This document shows, in pieces, positions 24,801 to 38,842 of a stretch of DNA of 64,000 nucleotides. The DNA is from Amia ocellicauda (lineage: Eukaryota; Chordata; Actinopteri; Amiiformes; Amiidae), in contig NC_089864.1 of NCBI RefSeq assembly GCF_036373705.1, positions 14,804,501-14,868,500 of the forward strand, written 5' to 3'. Positions within the stretch are counted from its first letter, which is position 1; the number at the start of each line of letters is the position of its first letter. The position numbers and the translations under genes are program-made. The notes beneath the pieces are model-generated. The model did no database searches and was not told the origin of the DNA. It saw only the letters and a list, made by a program, of their open reading frames with translations.

Positions 24801-27800
24801 TCGTGAAGGCATCGGGGAAGTTCCGGTTCAGGTCGACGCCGTGCATGTTGAACCTGCACAGAGCACAATGGCAGTGTGAGCCGAGCGGGGCCTTGGGGCT
24901 CACAGTGAGACAGCAGGTGAGTGGATCTGCGCAGAATCTTAATATTAGGAAAAGCTTAACAAGTTTATTTCTACTGCATGTGATCTACTCGGTCTCCAGT
25001 AACCGCTCGGTTGAGTTTATATGAGTATCGAGCAGTTTTGCACGGGATCTGTCTTACTCTTTGCAGATACATTGGTGATGCTAAAACATGATTCACTGAC
25101 AAAGTTAAACACATTTTCCTGGGCCGACTAAATCCAGCGGCTTTATGTTAATCCCTAATCACTGAAAGACACGTCATCCAATACTTCCAGGACATATTTC
25201 CTGTGTAAGTGTGTACTTTTCACTGAGGATCTGCAAAGCTAGAAATATGTTGGAAATGCTGAAGATATATAAAAAAAGGGCAACCAGCCTTTGACAGCAT
25301 GTCCAGTAACCCCTTTGACTCCCTGAGTAGTAACTGAGGACAGAATTAAATGTATGAAATATATAACACAAGCTGATAATGTACTACCACTAGCATTAAG
25401 GAATGCCAGACACACAATACTTTATAATTTGTGTATAAGGGATTTTCATGTTTACAGACAGATCTGTAATCTGGCCTCTAATCTCGTGTTTCTGCCTGGG
25501 TACCCCTAGACTTTATTATTCATTCTATAATGTTGTTTCCTGGTAATACATTAAATGAAATAGTAATAACCATAATAATTATTCATAATAAGCTAACAAA
25601 ATCTAATCACAATATTGTGCAAATGGGCTGAAAAACTATGCCAACTATTTGCTATATCAGCATTCCTGCCCAACATTGTAAATCCAAGATAGAGATCCAC
25701 TGTAATCCTGGTCTCATAGCAGCTCATTCATCATGAGAAAAAACTGCTGGTTTCCAAATTCCAAACTAAGGGGACAGATCAGAGTTGACAAAACCATCCA
25801 CCAGCCAGGAAACTTGTTGAACAGTCCTGCGAGCCTCTTGGAGATCAAAACTGCCAATGCTAGATCCTTTCTGAAGTGTGACAGATTGAGGATTTAACTT
25901 GCTACCAGCTACCATAAACAGTTTGTTACTGCTTTCACAATATCCAGTTCAAAGATCACTTTCGCCTTGAAGAACTTTACCAAACATTGCTCTATATTAA
26001 GTTGCTACTTAGGCCTGAGCTTTACTGAAACTTGGCTTCCAATCCTGGGATAAGAATCTCATGATGACACGTTAAGCTTCCTGCTGCTTTGCTCCGGTTT
26101 CCATTATGACATCTGGAGTGAAAAGGGATTAATCAAATGCTGTTGAACCAGCAGCACAGGATAGCCTGTTTACCCTCAATGAAGGGCTGTTTGTAGAAGG
26201 TGACAGCATTCTCCTATCATCCTATAATTGCATCTATCAACACAAATATGGGCAAGGCCAAGAAGAGGAAGCAAACAATTGAGCTTCTGCTTCTGCCATT
26301 GCATACTGTGACTTTTCCCAATGTATCCTTCCTGACTGACGAGAATCATGTTAGTTCGGTCAGTAGTCTGGGTGTGGTGCATGTCAATCCGTGCGTGTGT
26401 GTTTATGTGGTGCGCTTATGGGTGTGCTTCTGTGGTTTGCATGCTAGCTTTAGAGTAAGTACAGTTATGCAAAGTAATGGCTATATTTGATAAGCATACA
26501 TGATATGTTTTTAAAAATACCCTGACGTTATTCTGTGGCGAGAATGGAAACGAGTTTCCCTGGTGACAACATCCAACAGAAAAACAAAACGGTGTGTTTA
26601 AATTATGAAATTATTAAATTGTTATAGAGTTCGCCACAAAACACTAAAACGGACTCCCCAGATGTGGGCCCGCTCTTTTGTGGCTGGGCCTATTTCAGTG
26701 TTATTGCACTATACTTCTCGGGGCACTTACTAATTATAAGATACAATTTTCCAACTCACAACCACTGAACAACATACATATGAACAAACTGAAATAGCTA
26801 TTTCAGTCAAAGCGGATAGCAAGCATTTGCTCGTTTTGAGTGGCTTTATTATTTGAAACAGTGTATCACAGGAAGAGGGACAACTGCAGCACTGACACAG
26901 AGGCCTGGTGTTTGCCTGTGCACAGAAAACCATTGTCCCACCGGCATGTTTTCCAACAAAAACATTTTCTGAGGATAGATTTCATTTGGGTTGTTTCACA
27001 ATGTTTCTTTGATCATTTTCATGCCCGCACCTATAAATTCTCCAGTCCAGGCAGATAATTATTTTCCATGCAGCAAGCAGAATGGACTCCGAAGTCATTA
27101 TAATGTTGTGCTGACTGAGGTCTATGTACAATGAAGTGTACATGGAGAGAGAGGTTTGAAAGCTTATTAGAGCAACAGAGAGGGTGGCTTGGTTGAGCTG
27201 ATGGCAATAATCAGCGATTACTCAGGGGGCAGATCCTGCAGGAACACATCTTTGCCACAGAGTTAACTGATCCAGTGCTCACATCATGAACTCGGACAGT
27301 ATTGAATTTGTCAAAGATTATTTGAATAATGGGGTGTTAAATCCTCAGGAGTGAGCTTTTATACTCTATTTGTGTTTCGATGTACAAAGCAGCAACACAA
27401 ACCATATATGCTCCAGCAGTGTCCACCAATATTTTGTGGTTTAACTGACAACAACAGGTACATTTCTTTGTTTAACAGGACAAAGCAAGCAAGGCATCAA
27501 AAGTTCAACCTTTACACTTTGGCAATCTGCCCAGTCTCTCACCCATGTCTTACATTCTGCGGTTACAACTGGAAGCATTCATCTCACAGCTCACAGCTCT
27601 ACAGATTCATCTTAGTACAAAAGCTTAATAGAATAATAAGATCATGTCCAGGCAAATAATTCAAAGCAAAGTTACTAAATGTTTGCCTCAACATTTGCAT
27701 GGTCACTTTCTTTTGTGCAGTGCAATACCAAATGCAAATATGCAATATGTTGAACAACTGTGTCATGACCTTGAGTCTTGACTGATTGGTTGATTGGCAT

Positions 27801-28343
27801 TAAAATAAGAGGAAATGTGGCCTGATTGGACAGCCAATCGATCAATTGGTTCAGACACCAGAAAGGCTTTTGCAAACTGGGAGAAACTAGGACTTAAAAA
27901 AAAAAAATAGAAAAAAAGGTTTTGTTAAAGTTTATCGAGTCTTGGTTTACCATGATCTTTTATAAATGAAGACCTTTGTCTTCCTACTTTTGTCTTTCAT
28001 CCATCAATGTGACATTGGAGATCGCTGGAAGAGTTTTGAAAGCAAGTATCATTAGAGAAAGTCACACGTTTTAAACAGACTGCCAGGGACGTGTGTCATC
28101 TCAGTCTGCACACCTGCATCCAAACTGGTTAGTCTTGGTGATTAACATTATTATTACAATCCTTTAGCTATAAATAACTACATTTTTTAGCTTAACAAAT
28201 ACCCCAAAGCTAGGTGGTGAACTTGACAAGACTCATCTTCTTGGGATCAAAATGATTATTATTATTGTCATTACATTGTTATTAGTTCAACTGAATTTAT
28301 GGTGGATGACTCATCTGATAGAATACAATGGGGACATACAAAA

Positions 28344-28384
<41 letters not shown>

Positions 28385-31033
28385 AAACATGGTTCAGTTG
28401 TAGAGTACAAAAACACTCTTAGAGATGTTAATTATCATGTGCAATTATGTTTTCATTAGAATATTTTTGTTCATTCCCTGGCTTATTTTCTTTTACATTC
28501 AATTTAAATTAGTAATTTCATCAGGATGTAGTATTTTGTATACAAAGCTCTGTCATGGGAAATGCATCTTTTGTTGATCTGCTGATGGGGTGACTGGATG
28601 ACAGCTTGAAATTCAGGAAGATGGTCTAACATATTTCAAAATGTAGGTTTCAGGAAGTTTCTCCAAAAAGCAGAGCATGACCCCAAATTATATGAGAGAC
28701 CGAGACGGAGACAGTGAGAGACAGGACTACACTTATTAAACCAATGCAACTTTTTGTTTGTGTTACTGTGTGTGTCCTTGTACATATATGAACTCAGGTC
28801 TAGAGGAGGATGGTGCAGTCAAGTAGGTTGTACAAATGCTAACTGCAAGGAAAGAGTTCAGTGCAGGGTTTCAGTAGCAGCTAGGGGCTGTAAATCTCAC
28901 CTTCCATCAGAATAGGTGCAATTGCGGGGGGAGGACTCGAAACCGTCCGGGTTCATGGAGGGCAGGATGTGGATGCGAGTGTTGTTGATCATGCTGGTGA
29001 CGGTGGGGTCAGTGTTGTAGTTGGATGTCAGATGGTCTATGAGATGGAGCAGCAGCACTCTCCCCACGGGCTGGACAGACACAGATGAAGTGGTTACAGG
29101 GGGGATGGGGGGAAAGCAGGACTTGCCAAAAGCCACTTTATGACCGTTTGTGCTCCTCTTTAATGCACTAGTCTGAACAATCTAGCTGTTGTTTGACTGC
29201 TGTGGAAAACATAACCATTCTGCCATTCAGTGACACTACTTTAATTGGTATTGTAAACTGGATTGAGTGTGAATACCCACAGACCCTGGAATTTCCCTAA
29301 TTGTGCTGTGGGATATTATGGATTTAATTGTATAAGGTAATGTGTGAAAGGATTTATCAGCAGCACTTATGTTTTCAGACTAACTTCCCACACAAGCTAC
29401 CTGTGTGGTATATAGCCCAGTCTTTACAAAAAGCCCTGAATAGTATGTGCATGCTGGGACCAGAGAAGCCCAGGGCAACCTATCTCAATCTCAAAAACAG
29501 ATCCCTCTTCACCAATGTCCCTTTTAAACAATGCAGCATGATGCGCGATTCTCTCAGCCACTACCCTCTACTTGGCTTCTGTGGCATCAATAAACACTCT
29601 ATACTGTCATAAATAACAAACTGTTATGGATGAAGAGGAACAGAAAGGTTACACAGATAGTGACTCAGAAAGAAGGGATTGTATCTATTTAACTTCTAAA
29701 ATAACCAACAAAAACTTTAAAAGTCCAAAAGATCCTAATTTTAAAAGAGACTTATCTATCTATCTCATGCACAAGTGGGTTGTTAATGTTTACCAAACAT
29801 ACTTCAATTGCAGCTTATAGAAACTATTCTCTATTCTCATATCTGTGCAGACCGAATGACTGCCTGTTCTTAAAAAAGGGCCAAAGATCAAAAATCAGTA
29901 TTTTGGAAAACCTCTTCAGAAGTCTGTCATTGACTGCAATGTCTGTGAGAGACAAACGAACACGCAGTTTGGCGGCACAGCAAGAGTCTGACTCAACATT
30001 TAGAAGGACTAAGGCTAAAAAGGAAATGCAATGTATATACATTCATATAGTAGTTATTACTATTACTACCTATTACTATTATTATTATTATTATTATTAT
30101 TATTAGTACCTATTACTATCTCTAAAGGAAGAAGCAATGAGCATTAGCTGAATTAAGGTACTTATAAACCATCTACATTTGTTTTAATTACATTTTAACA
30201 ACACATTTCATACAGAGCTTGTTTTACACTTTCCAGATTTCTCTCGGATATAAGATGAAGGAAATCATAAACTGGCAATTAACATAAGCGAGGCACATTC
30301 CCAACATACTGACAGTGTGGTGCGCTGAAACTTTCCATACAGCAATTTAGTTTTCTTATCTTTAGGGCACAGATTTAAACACTGAAGAGCTAGCCAAGAA
30401 ATATATATACTGACAACTAATTTTAGAAAACAGTCCCTCGTGGCCAGGGTTAGAGGAAGGGTTCTGCGCTGCGGGTTTGGCTGGAGTGGATGCTGTCCGT
30501 AGGCGGTCTTGAGAAGAGACCCGAGGAGTACTGTGCTGGTCTCCTCCTCCGGTCAGACCCCACACTCCCAGTGACACTGCCGAGTGTGCCCAAGTCAAGA
30601 TCCTCAAGTGCTCTGAACAGTAAAGAGTACTACTAGAGATTATAAGCTACTACAGCAAATATTTATTAAGTATCTAGTTGTTCATAGGGACACCATGAAG
30701 GACTTTTTCTTCTTTCTACAAGAAACAGAATCACAGTAACATATTTCATTTTGTAGATTGTTTTGAATTAATGTCTTTTCAATTAAAAACTTAATCACTA
30801 ACTCCAATCTAAATCACTGTGAATGTGAATGATGAGAGTATTCCTTCGGTAACTACAGTGGAAATAGTCCCCAAGCCTAATTAAGTAGTTTGAAGTCATA
30901 ACTCCTTTAATACTAGCTGTATGGGACAGCCAAAGTGTCTGCATATCAAATACATTTAGCTTCAAATACACTACAAACTTTGCATAAATGAACAGAGCAT
31001 CGAAGCATTCATTTGGCAAAAACAAGAAGTATA

Positions 31034-31088
<55 letters not shown>

Positions 31089-34000
31089 TATTTTTAAAGG
31101 CATCAATGGGTAATATAGAGACTCCTAATGGATTTATTTTGAGGAAACCACAACAGGACAGATCTGCCTTTGTTAAAGAATTCTGCAATTACAGTTTTTA
31201 GCGTGTTTCAGGAAAGGCATGCCCTGAACAGCCTCACATGCTGGAGAATCACTCCAGGTGTGCTATTCTATCACAGTCAAGACCATCTTGCACGTTCATT
31301 GAGCAGTATTCATCACATGTAATTGTCAGTACTATACGATGTTTCTTAATGACAAAAATCTCCCTTCTATAGGTGACACAATCTACTCCACAAAGGCACA
31401 TTGTTTGCCAAAAAAAATAAAAAATACAACTCCTGTACAAAACACCAGTGTGAAAACGAACATTCACGTGATTATACACGAGGGCTTGTTTAAGCTGTCA
31501 AGAAATCGTAGAGTTTCCCTTCAGGTCATGGGCAGGATTATTCAAGAAGAACAAAAAAAAAAAAATTACTTGAGTTTAAAAATAATGACTCAATCTCTTC
31601 AGGCTGAATATTTTGATTTTGCAAAGCCTATGCTTGCTCTTATGAAGTCAGTAGGAAACTTTAGTCAGAGACCCCCTTCCACAAGCTGTTTTCTCTTCAG
31701 TCATAACGTCTCTCCTGTCGAGGATCTGGCGACTAGCAGCCATCAGCTATTCTCTCACACTTTTGACAAAGAGCTGGTAATTGAATGTCTACTCCAGTCC
31801 ACTCTAAAACTGGACATGACAGATTGCTGCCGTAGACTCAACTAACTATTAATTTGCTACACTGCAAAGGGCGCCAGTTGGAGATATATTTTTATATGAA
31901 TGCATTTGAGTAGCAGAGAGTTCAGTCAGTGTCAGTTTTAACTCACAAAAGACATTCATGGAAGCTGAGGACTAATGGTCAGACATAGCGATCACCAGAT
32001 GCACAAAAGCCTCTTTAACTGCAGCAGAGACACAGAGAGAGGTGCCGCCACAAAACTCCCCACACACCACCCCAGTGGAAAGGGCCAGGTTGCTTACAAG
32101 TAAACAGATCTAGGTCTGCACAATAAAGCAAACCCTGTCCCAAACCATGCCATTACCTGGTTAAAGCTAAAACCATCTGAAGCAAGTTCCTGAGCTGAGT
32201 ACACTTTCCAGCATAAAGCTTCCAGACGGTCTTTCCTACATTCCAGACGACAGTATGAAACCTTCATGCATATCAATAGGGGTCTCCTTTTCAGCCTTGG
32301 GGCGCTGTCGGAGCAAGTCTGGATTTTGATGTCTTCTCTCCCTAATCTGTAGAGCAGCACACAAGCTGGTGCACAGAGATAATGGGGGTGTGTTTGAGCA
32401 TGTGCAGGGAGGAAGTCTGGCCAGTCCTGGGGTCTCTGGTAGATAGCTGGTGCATGACTGCTACAATCCCAGATGAGCTAACTCCCTGTTTTATGCATCA
32501 CAGTTGAGGATTTACTTTTGACTTGCTCTTGGGAGATGGAAGATTCATTTCTGTATTTACTAGTGCTGTGAGGGCTCTTCTCATTCTTCTTGAATTTTGT
32601 GTTAAGTATGGATGATGTGTGTGAAAGGGGTTTGTTCTGCACTCTCACTAACACACGACCAGTAGCATTAACAGTCATGAAAAATCTGTTATCTCACAAT
32701 GTCAAAGTCTATATAAGCCTGTCATAGCCATTCCCCTACCAAATCCCGGCTGGACCCGTGCCAGCCCCAGTGTCTGGGAAACCTTTCTCACTCATTTTAA
32801 GACTTGTTTGATCCCAAGTCCTTTGTCTAGCAGATAAACATGAATTCACGGTATTGTGGTAGTGTTGTACATATAGACTAGAAGTGCCCAGGAAGTGAGG
32901 AAGTGGTTATGACACTCAACCCTATGGGATTATGTGACATTGTAAAGGAAATGTTGAATGCAATTCCACAGTGCTTACCTCATTGCCATGCATGTTAGCG
33001 ATGTATTTAAATTCTGGAATCCCAACCTTGTGTTCATATGGAAATTTTCCCAGAACAAGAACCCAGAGATCCCTGCCTGAAAAAGAGGGATGTTAAAAAA
33101 GAATTTCAAAAACTGTGAGCTGCCCTTATTTCAGTCCCGTCAGTATTTGAAAGAAAACCCAGAAAACACACACAGAGAGGACTGAATTGATCTCGGGAGA
33201 GATAGGAATTCTACAGGTTGAGAAAACACGGTTGCCTGACAAAGAATGAGTTACACATATTGAAAATATTGTATAAACCCTTCAGAAGACATCAGCAAAA
33301 ATATCTGCCTTATTTTCATTTTCTACAAATGGAGGAATGTGGATGACCTTTACAATGCAGAAATACGGAAACCGACACCTGGCAATAGTTCATCTTTCAA
33401 TGCTGCCTGCGCATGAAGGTCTACTTTAATGTGAAGAATGCCAGCTCACTTCCACTGATCATGACGAGTCTGAGCTTGCTGTGCATCACGTTTCCTAGCT
33501 GGAAACAACTGTTGAGGCACCCTGGTGTGTTTGGCCCGAGGGGAGAAACAACTTTCTTTCCACTCATTCTTATTCACATTTACCACCGAAAACCAAGAGC
33601 TGCTTCGAAGAACAGTCTTGCAGGTGTTTGAAACAACCCCAGGACAGCGTGCTGGACTAGCTCTCTGGAGTTAATGAGCTCCCTTTTAAAAAATAAATAA
33701 AAGTGTTTGTGTGCCCAAATAGCTTGGATAATGATCCTGAATGTTTCTGTTACATTGTGAAATACTAAATCTGATAATAGCAACCATACGTTTATAATAC
33801 AGAACCTGTAGAATTCTTCACTAGCACATTTAAATACTTCACATTGAAGGTTCCTGCCAAGCAATCCTGGGACAGCATATGGAAATTATTGCAATTACTA
33901 AATCAGTCATTGAATCTTGAAGGGCAGCAGAAGGACATGCACACACGGAAACAAACATATTTAAAACTTGCCATTGCAAAATTGTCGCTTTATTTCATTT

Positions 34001-37000
34001 ACTGAAGTCCATTCCTTCACTTTTTGAAAGTGGACCAGAAGTGTCATAGTGATTTGTGTTCCTTCAGGTTTACACCATAATTCACATGACATTTTACTGA
34101 ATCCAAGTCAAAATCTACAAGTGAAAGTGCTACTGCAAATGATGTACACCGGATGTTATTTTCCCACAGGAAAAGAACATCGAGTGGGAAAATTGACAAA
34201 ATTCCACAAAGCCAATATTTTATTAGAGAAAGGGGTTAACAACTTTACTCACATGGTTATGCTTTATGTAAGGTATACTAAAAAATACTTTAGAATATTT
34301 ATATTATACTTTTATTTGGGTTTTTCGTTTGACATTTTCCCTGTGGGATTTTGGCCATTTATCAATTTGACAGATTTCCTGTGGGATTTTGAGCCATGGG
34401 ATAATTTCTTAATATTTCAAGCTAAATTTCAACTTACTATTTTTTTAAACTAAAAATACAACTTATACAGCTGCTTCCCTGAAACAGGAAGGAGGAAGAC
34501 ACTTCTGAATGCTCTCCAGTCTAAAATAATCTCTTTATACACAGAGGGAAATCCTGAGAAGCATATCCACTTACAATAAAAATGTCTCCCCGGGTCAGTT
34601 TCTGACAGATTATTGAATGACCCTTCCCTTATGCTGTCCACTAATATTAATAGTTCAACCTGTACTCGTATGTTCCTCACACCTCTCCAATATAACACCC
34701 CTTAGAAATTGTATTATTTTCTCAAAGACTAATAGCAGTTTAAAGGGTATGCGTGAATGATTCTACTGCACTAATATGATAATAGTTTTGAACGGTCTAA
34801 ATGATCACGGATTTGAAGCTGACGGTGAGAATGTGGGGACAGCGTTCGAGCGCCAGTGCATTAGGAAGAAGGGGTGCGTGAGCCAGGTGGTGCCCCGGAT
34901 TAAACCTCTATTCTTCAGGTTGTTGACCTCAGAAGGAGTGGGCTCAGAGTGAGATTATGTGCTACTAATCTGAGTTCTACATTTGACATTGATCAACATC
35001 ATGAACCCACAATCTGGCTGAGGTTTATGGGCAAGCCAAAGACTGGAATACCAGGGTGCTCTCTGGGTCAGGGCTCCGACAGGCTGGCAGGAGGAGCGGG
35101 GCAACGGAAAGTCACCATGATGCTGCCCGAGCTTCCTATAGGATTGGCAAAGAACTCTGGCTTCATAAATCGCTATACTGTTCTGAAACATGCTGTGTTT
35201 ATGCCAATGCAGAAATAAAAAAACTGTTATTCACTGAGAATGAGAATCAGGTTAGTGAAGTGTTTTTATGCTTCTCTGTGCACACTGTGCCATATAAAGG
35301 TTGGTACTTTCTTGTCAGCAGAATGTGCCGTTTCATGTTGGGTGAAGATGGGAGCATTGGCTCCGCTACGATCTCTGCCAACTGATATGTCTGAACAGCA
35401 GCTAAAAATAACAAATTATATTCTTCAGAAAAGAAGATTGGCACGAATTTGCTACAGATGCTATTTGCCACCTTTGTGCTGAAAGACTAAACCACAGAAT
35501 GAGCAAAAGGGTCCAATGAAACACATTTATGAACTTAGTGTGAATGTCTTGAATAGAAATGCAATACCTTTTTTTGGGATTAGGTTTTTTGGATAATATA
35601 ACTAATAGGTGCTACATGACCAGGAAAGGCTGATTTCTCTAACCTTTTAAGCCTTTTGTAACAGAGGATCCATATGTCTTTCCACTTTGCAGCATTGAGA
35701 CTGAGGTGCCTTTACCTCGATTAGGTAAACCTGCAGCATCTCTGCCATAGACCGGAAACCTAGATGTGGAAAGACATGGTAGTATAGGCAGCTATCGATG
35801 GCATGGTGTTTGCATTTTAAAATGTGATTAAGACACTGGTGTTAGGATATTAATACTGTCGCACATTTAGGACATGCACAAGATAGTATATCCTTACACC
35901 CACAGTATCGTATTACCTGGTTAGAATAGGCTACAGACAGCACTCGTAGTCCAAGGTTTAAATTGTTAATCTTTCCAGCAGCTCTTTAGAATGATCTACC
36001 TGCATAGCAACAGGGACATTTATTTTTACAGTGACTCATTTCCATTGCAAGATTAATGTTCCTCCTGAAATTCAATCTGTCCTAGAATGATGAAGATTAA
36101 GTTTATTAGGTCTACTTGCAGTGCATCTTCCAGAAATCGTGTTACAACTCATGCACTGTTTACATTCGGTTGTAATTGATTTATAGTGAAATGTTTATTT
36201 TTGCTAATTAAGCCGTCCCTAAAACTGGCAAAAGGATTGGCACTCTCTACTTCATACCATTAGGAACATTTTGGCAAACTCCATCTGTTTAAAGTAATGT
36301 ACCTCAATGGTCACTGACAATGCAAGGATTCAAAATAGGGAAACAATAGCTTGGTAACACAGTGGCTCATTCACTCCGACATAGAAACTTGGAAGTCTCC
36401 GTAAAAAACATAGCGCCCAGGGCAGGATTCCAGATGAGTGTTTTCTATCCCTAATTTACGCTCTAGCAATATCATGTTACAAAATAAGGAGGGAAAGCAC
36501 TTTAAATAAAAGTTAAAACGAACCATTGTAAATTTCCATTTAAAAGCTGCCAATCGTGTTGGCTTTATTCTAGATCTGTTTTGTTAAGAGGCATTGCTTT
36601 TGTGTTTATTATAAGAAAATTGCATATAATAACAAATATATTATTTTACATTTTGTAAGGACTGCATTGTAAATAGGATCCAGCTGTTAACAAGAGAACA
36701 CCTTAGTCACTTTCTATAATGGTTCTACTGGACAATATGCAAAGAAGAAAGAAGCACACAAATTCAGATATAGTATGGGCTTGCCTCGTTTTCTCTTACA
36801 AGAACACAATAAAACCTCCTAATGACAGGGTGGCATTCAGGCCATCGTGCTCCTCTGGTTGTAAGTCTTTAGAACCCCCTGTGTTCCACTTCTTAGTAAA
36901 TCAGCAACGTGTTCTGGGTAATCTGTAATATTCATTAACCACCAAATGGGTGGGGAGTTGTGATCACAGTGATATATTAGTGTGTCCCTGTGCCTCATTT

Positions 37001-37506
37001 ACAGCTTTCAATAGTTAACAGTAAACACACCAGCAGAAAGTACACAAAGACTCCTCTCAGGGGTTTGAACCCTGGCTCTGTCCTACCTGGCCTGTTCATT
37101 TGAAGACTGAATGAACTGCTCCTTGCTTTCTGACTGTGCTGGTTAGACTGCATATTTCTGCGCTCTTCTAGGATGGAAAGTATGCTAAAAAGAACATGGG
37201 GTCGACAAATGCAGCGCTTCATTGATCCGACACTTGTGCACAGAAGCACCAGTCTGGCCCCATCTCAAAGTTACCTGAATACTTCAGAATATATTTTATA
37301 CAATAACTCAACAAATAAACAAAAAACATCTTCTTACCTTCTACAGACTTTCCAATACTATGTAGGTATGTGATGGAAGAATAATTTTTATTCACGGCTT
37401 TCAAATATTCTTCTACTTCTCTGGTGTTCTGGTACCGGAAGTCCAGCCCCAAGACCGATGAAGTCAGGGTCCCAAAGCAGACGCACAGTAAGAGGAGAAA
37501 CATCAT
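18878..37506 (-). CDS. CPM: Carboxypeptidase M, complete
   Basis: CPM is a GPI-anchored zinc carboxypeptidase (M14, N/E subfamily) that removes C-terminal Arg or Lys from peptides such as kinins at the cell surface. Exons in coding order: 37338-37506, 32979-33076, 28901-29070, 24669-24853, 23505-23672, 22595-22747, 22170-22318, 18878-19123. They sum to 1338 bp, or 445 residues (human 443). Residues 1-20 form a signal peptide ([12 protein letters not shown]). Zinc ligands are H86 and E89 (NMHGNE) and H192 (NLHGG). The substrate-site block [10 protein letters not shown] (R156) and the catalytic Glu in ITLEVSCC (E282) are present. A transthyretin-like domain follows from about 315 ([10 protein letters not shown]). 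The C-terminus is hydrophobic after SNSS, as needed for GPI attachment. Odd point: the family motif GRE after the HxxE is GRV here (V94). For the 23505-23672 exon, the acceptor at 23673-23674 rather than 23659-23660 keeps the frame and the human spacing. Confidence 0.96.
19124..22169 (-). other. CPM last coding intron
   Basis: This is a 3.0 kb intron between the transthyretin-like exon and the C-terminal exon. It is AT-rich and has no coding homology. Longer frames, such as the one at 21665-22003, have no recognisable product. I see no intact transposon. Confidence 0.6.
24854..28900 (-). other. CPM intron between the substrate-site and NPDGFE exons
   Basis: This 4.0 kb intron contains a poly(A) run and a TA microsatellite at 28340-28377, with nothing else that I can identify. 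The reading frames in it are unremarkable. Confidence 0.6.
28340..28377. repeat. (A)n(TA)n simple repeat
   Basis: A run of about twelve A is followed by about thirteen TA units, inside a CPM intron. Confidence 0.95.
30071..30105. repeat. (TTA)n microsatellite
   Basis: About eleven TTA units, within a CPM intron. Confidence 0.95.
31040..31081. repeat. (TA)n microsatellite
   Basis: About twenty-one TA units in AT-rich intronic DNA of CPM. Confidence 0.95.
33077..37337 (-). other. CPM intron after the signal-peptide exon
   Basis: This 4.3 kb intron is largely AT-rich. A GC-richer island at about 34850-35140 contains a tRNA B-box-like stretch near 34845-34860 (GCGTTCGAGCGC), but no complete tRNA or SINE could be drawn. 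Nothing else is recognised. Confidence 0.5.
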
Positions 37507-38502
37507 CCAGTTGTGAGAGACCTAATGAAAGAGACACACAACACACAGTAACCAACACACCCGTGCGACTTCAATGAGATTACTGCTAGCCATTTAATAT
37601 AGAAACAGGTTTTCAGCCATCTGAAAGTAAAATATGTATAAGACTTAAGAAGCTCAGCAAGACGTCTCATTGTAAGATAATAGCCAGAGGGGGGTACAGC
37701 GAGACAATGGATACAGTTAAAGAGAGACTACTATCGCTTCCTTATGGTAAATGTCTGCTGCTGTCATGTTGTATGATCAAATGTACTACAACACCCCTCT
37801 TTAGTTAGTCTGTGGACTGGATCTGGTTTATCAGGCTGCTTTCTGAACTTATCTACTCTAATAAAGCTCCCCTCAGTTTAGCTCTCTTTCAGGCTCTATC
37901 ATAATGGAAATGTGAAGGAGGTTTACAATGAAAACATACATAGTTGGTGATTGAAATTGGTGCTATTGGAGTGTTCTACAATGCAAATTCATAATGGTTA
38001 ATACTAGAATGAATCAGTGCTGTTTGTAGTGTATTTTAACTTAAAACCAAAACTAATCCTGAAAAATTGTTTAGCAATAATTTACGGGACTGACTTTTTA
38101 TATTCAGTCATTGATGTGTCGCTGTGTCCAATGGCTACACACCGGTGAATATTGTTTCTAAGATATAGACTTAGAATGAAGCTGCACAGTCTGTTGCATG
38201 AGGGAAATCAAGTTGCAGGTCTCCTGGAGCTCCACTGTTCCCTCAAAAAAAGATGAACCAATCAAAATAAAAATGTTTAAAGATTATCATCATTTAATAA
38301 AAATTATCTATTTTTAGTTTGTTTCTTAAAACGACAAGGGTTTTATTTTTTTTATTTTTATATTATTATTTTTTTTGCCTTTTCAAACACAGAAATTGTC
38401 CCTAGTGACTTTTTATGATGTGATATGCATAGGCTTTTTATATAGTTTTGAATTTCACTGCCCTACAAGAATGCATTCAATGAACAGAACTGAGACGCCA
38501 CT

Positions 38503-38842
38503 ATGGAGTATGGAGGGTGATCAGTGGCAAAATTAAGATGAACGTGATTATGAACATGAAGATGATTATTAACATGAAGATGCAGACTGTCTGCATTCAC
38601 AATAGAAACTGGTCGGAAGTCAGACATTTCACCCCAGAGCAATGGTGGACAGACCTTCTAATCATCTTTACTATATTCATAACAAGGAGGTTCATAATCA
38701 TCTTTATTTCTCTGGGATGAAATTTCTGACTTCCGACCAGTTTCTATGTAAACATTGTAAAAGCAGACAGTCTGCATCTTCATGTTAATAATCATCTTCA
38801 TGTTCATCTTAATTTTGGCACTGATTACCCTCCATACGCCAC
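38503..38842. mobile_element. Foldback/MITE-like element with ~135 bp arms
   Basis: The left arm (about 38503-38640) and the right arm (about 38703-38842) are inverse complements over most of their length. Matched blocks include TGGAGTATGGAGGGT with its inverse ACCCTCCATACGCCA, and GAAACTGGTCGGAAGTCAGA with TCTGACTTCCGACCAGTTTC. Near-identical tandem ATGAACATGAAGATG units occur inside the arms. The spacer is about 60 bp and there is no coding sequence. Transcribed, it would form a long hairpin. It sits between the first coding exon of CPM and the GC-rich island taken as its promoter, so probably in a 5'UTR intron. Family and target duplication are not identified. Confidence 0.7.

Larger units (their letters stand above)
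29071..32978 (-). other. CPM intron after the HGNE exon
   Basis: This 3.9 kb intron carries a TTA microsatellite (30071-30105), a TA microsatellite (31040-31081) and a small GC-rich patch at about 30435-30600. The plus-strand frame 31339-31845 (168 codons) shows no domain that I know. Confidence 0.6.

Noticed and set aside
31339..31845. 168-codon plus-strand frame in a CPM intron
   Set aside because: There is no domain, no codon bias and no neighbouring exon; the composition is that of the intron.
37064..37080. GGGTTTGAACCCTGG as a tRNA B box
   Set aside because: It is an isolated palindromic match without an A box or a SINE body.
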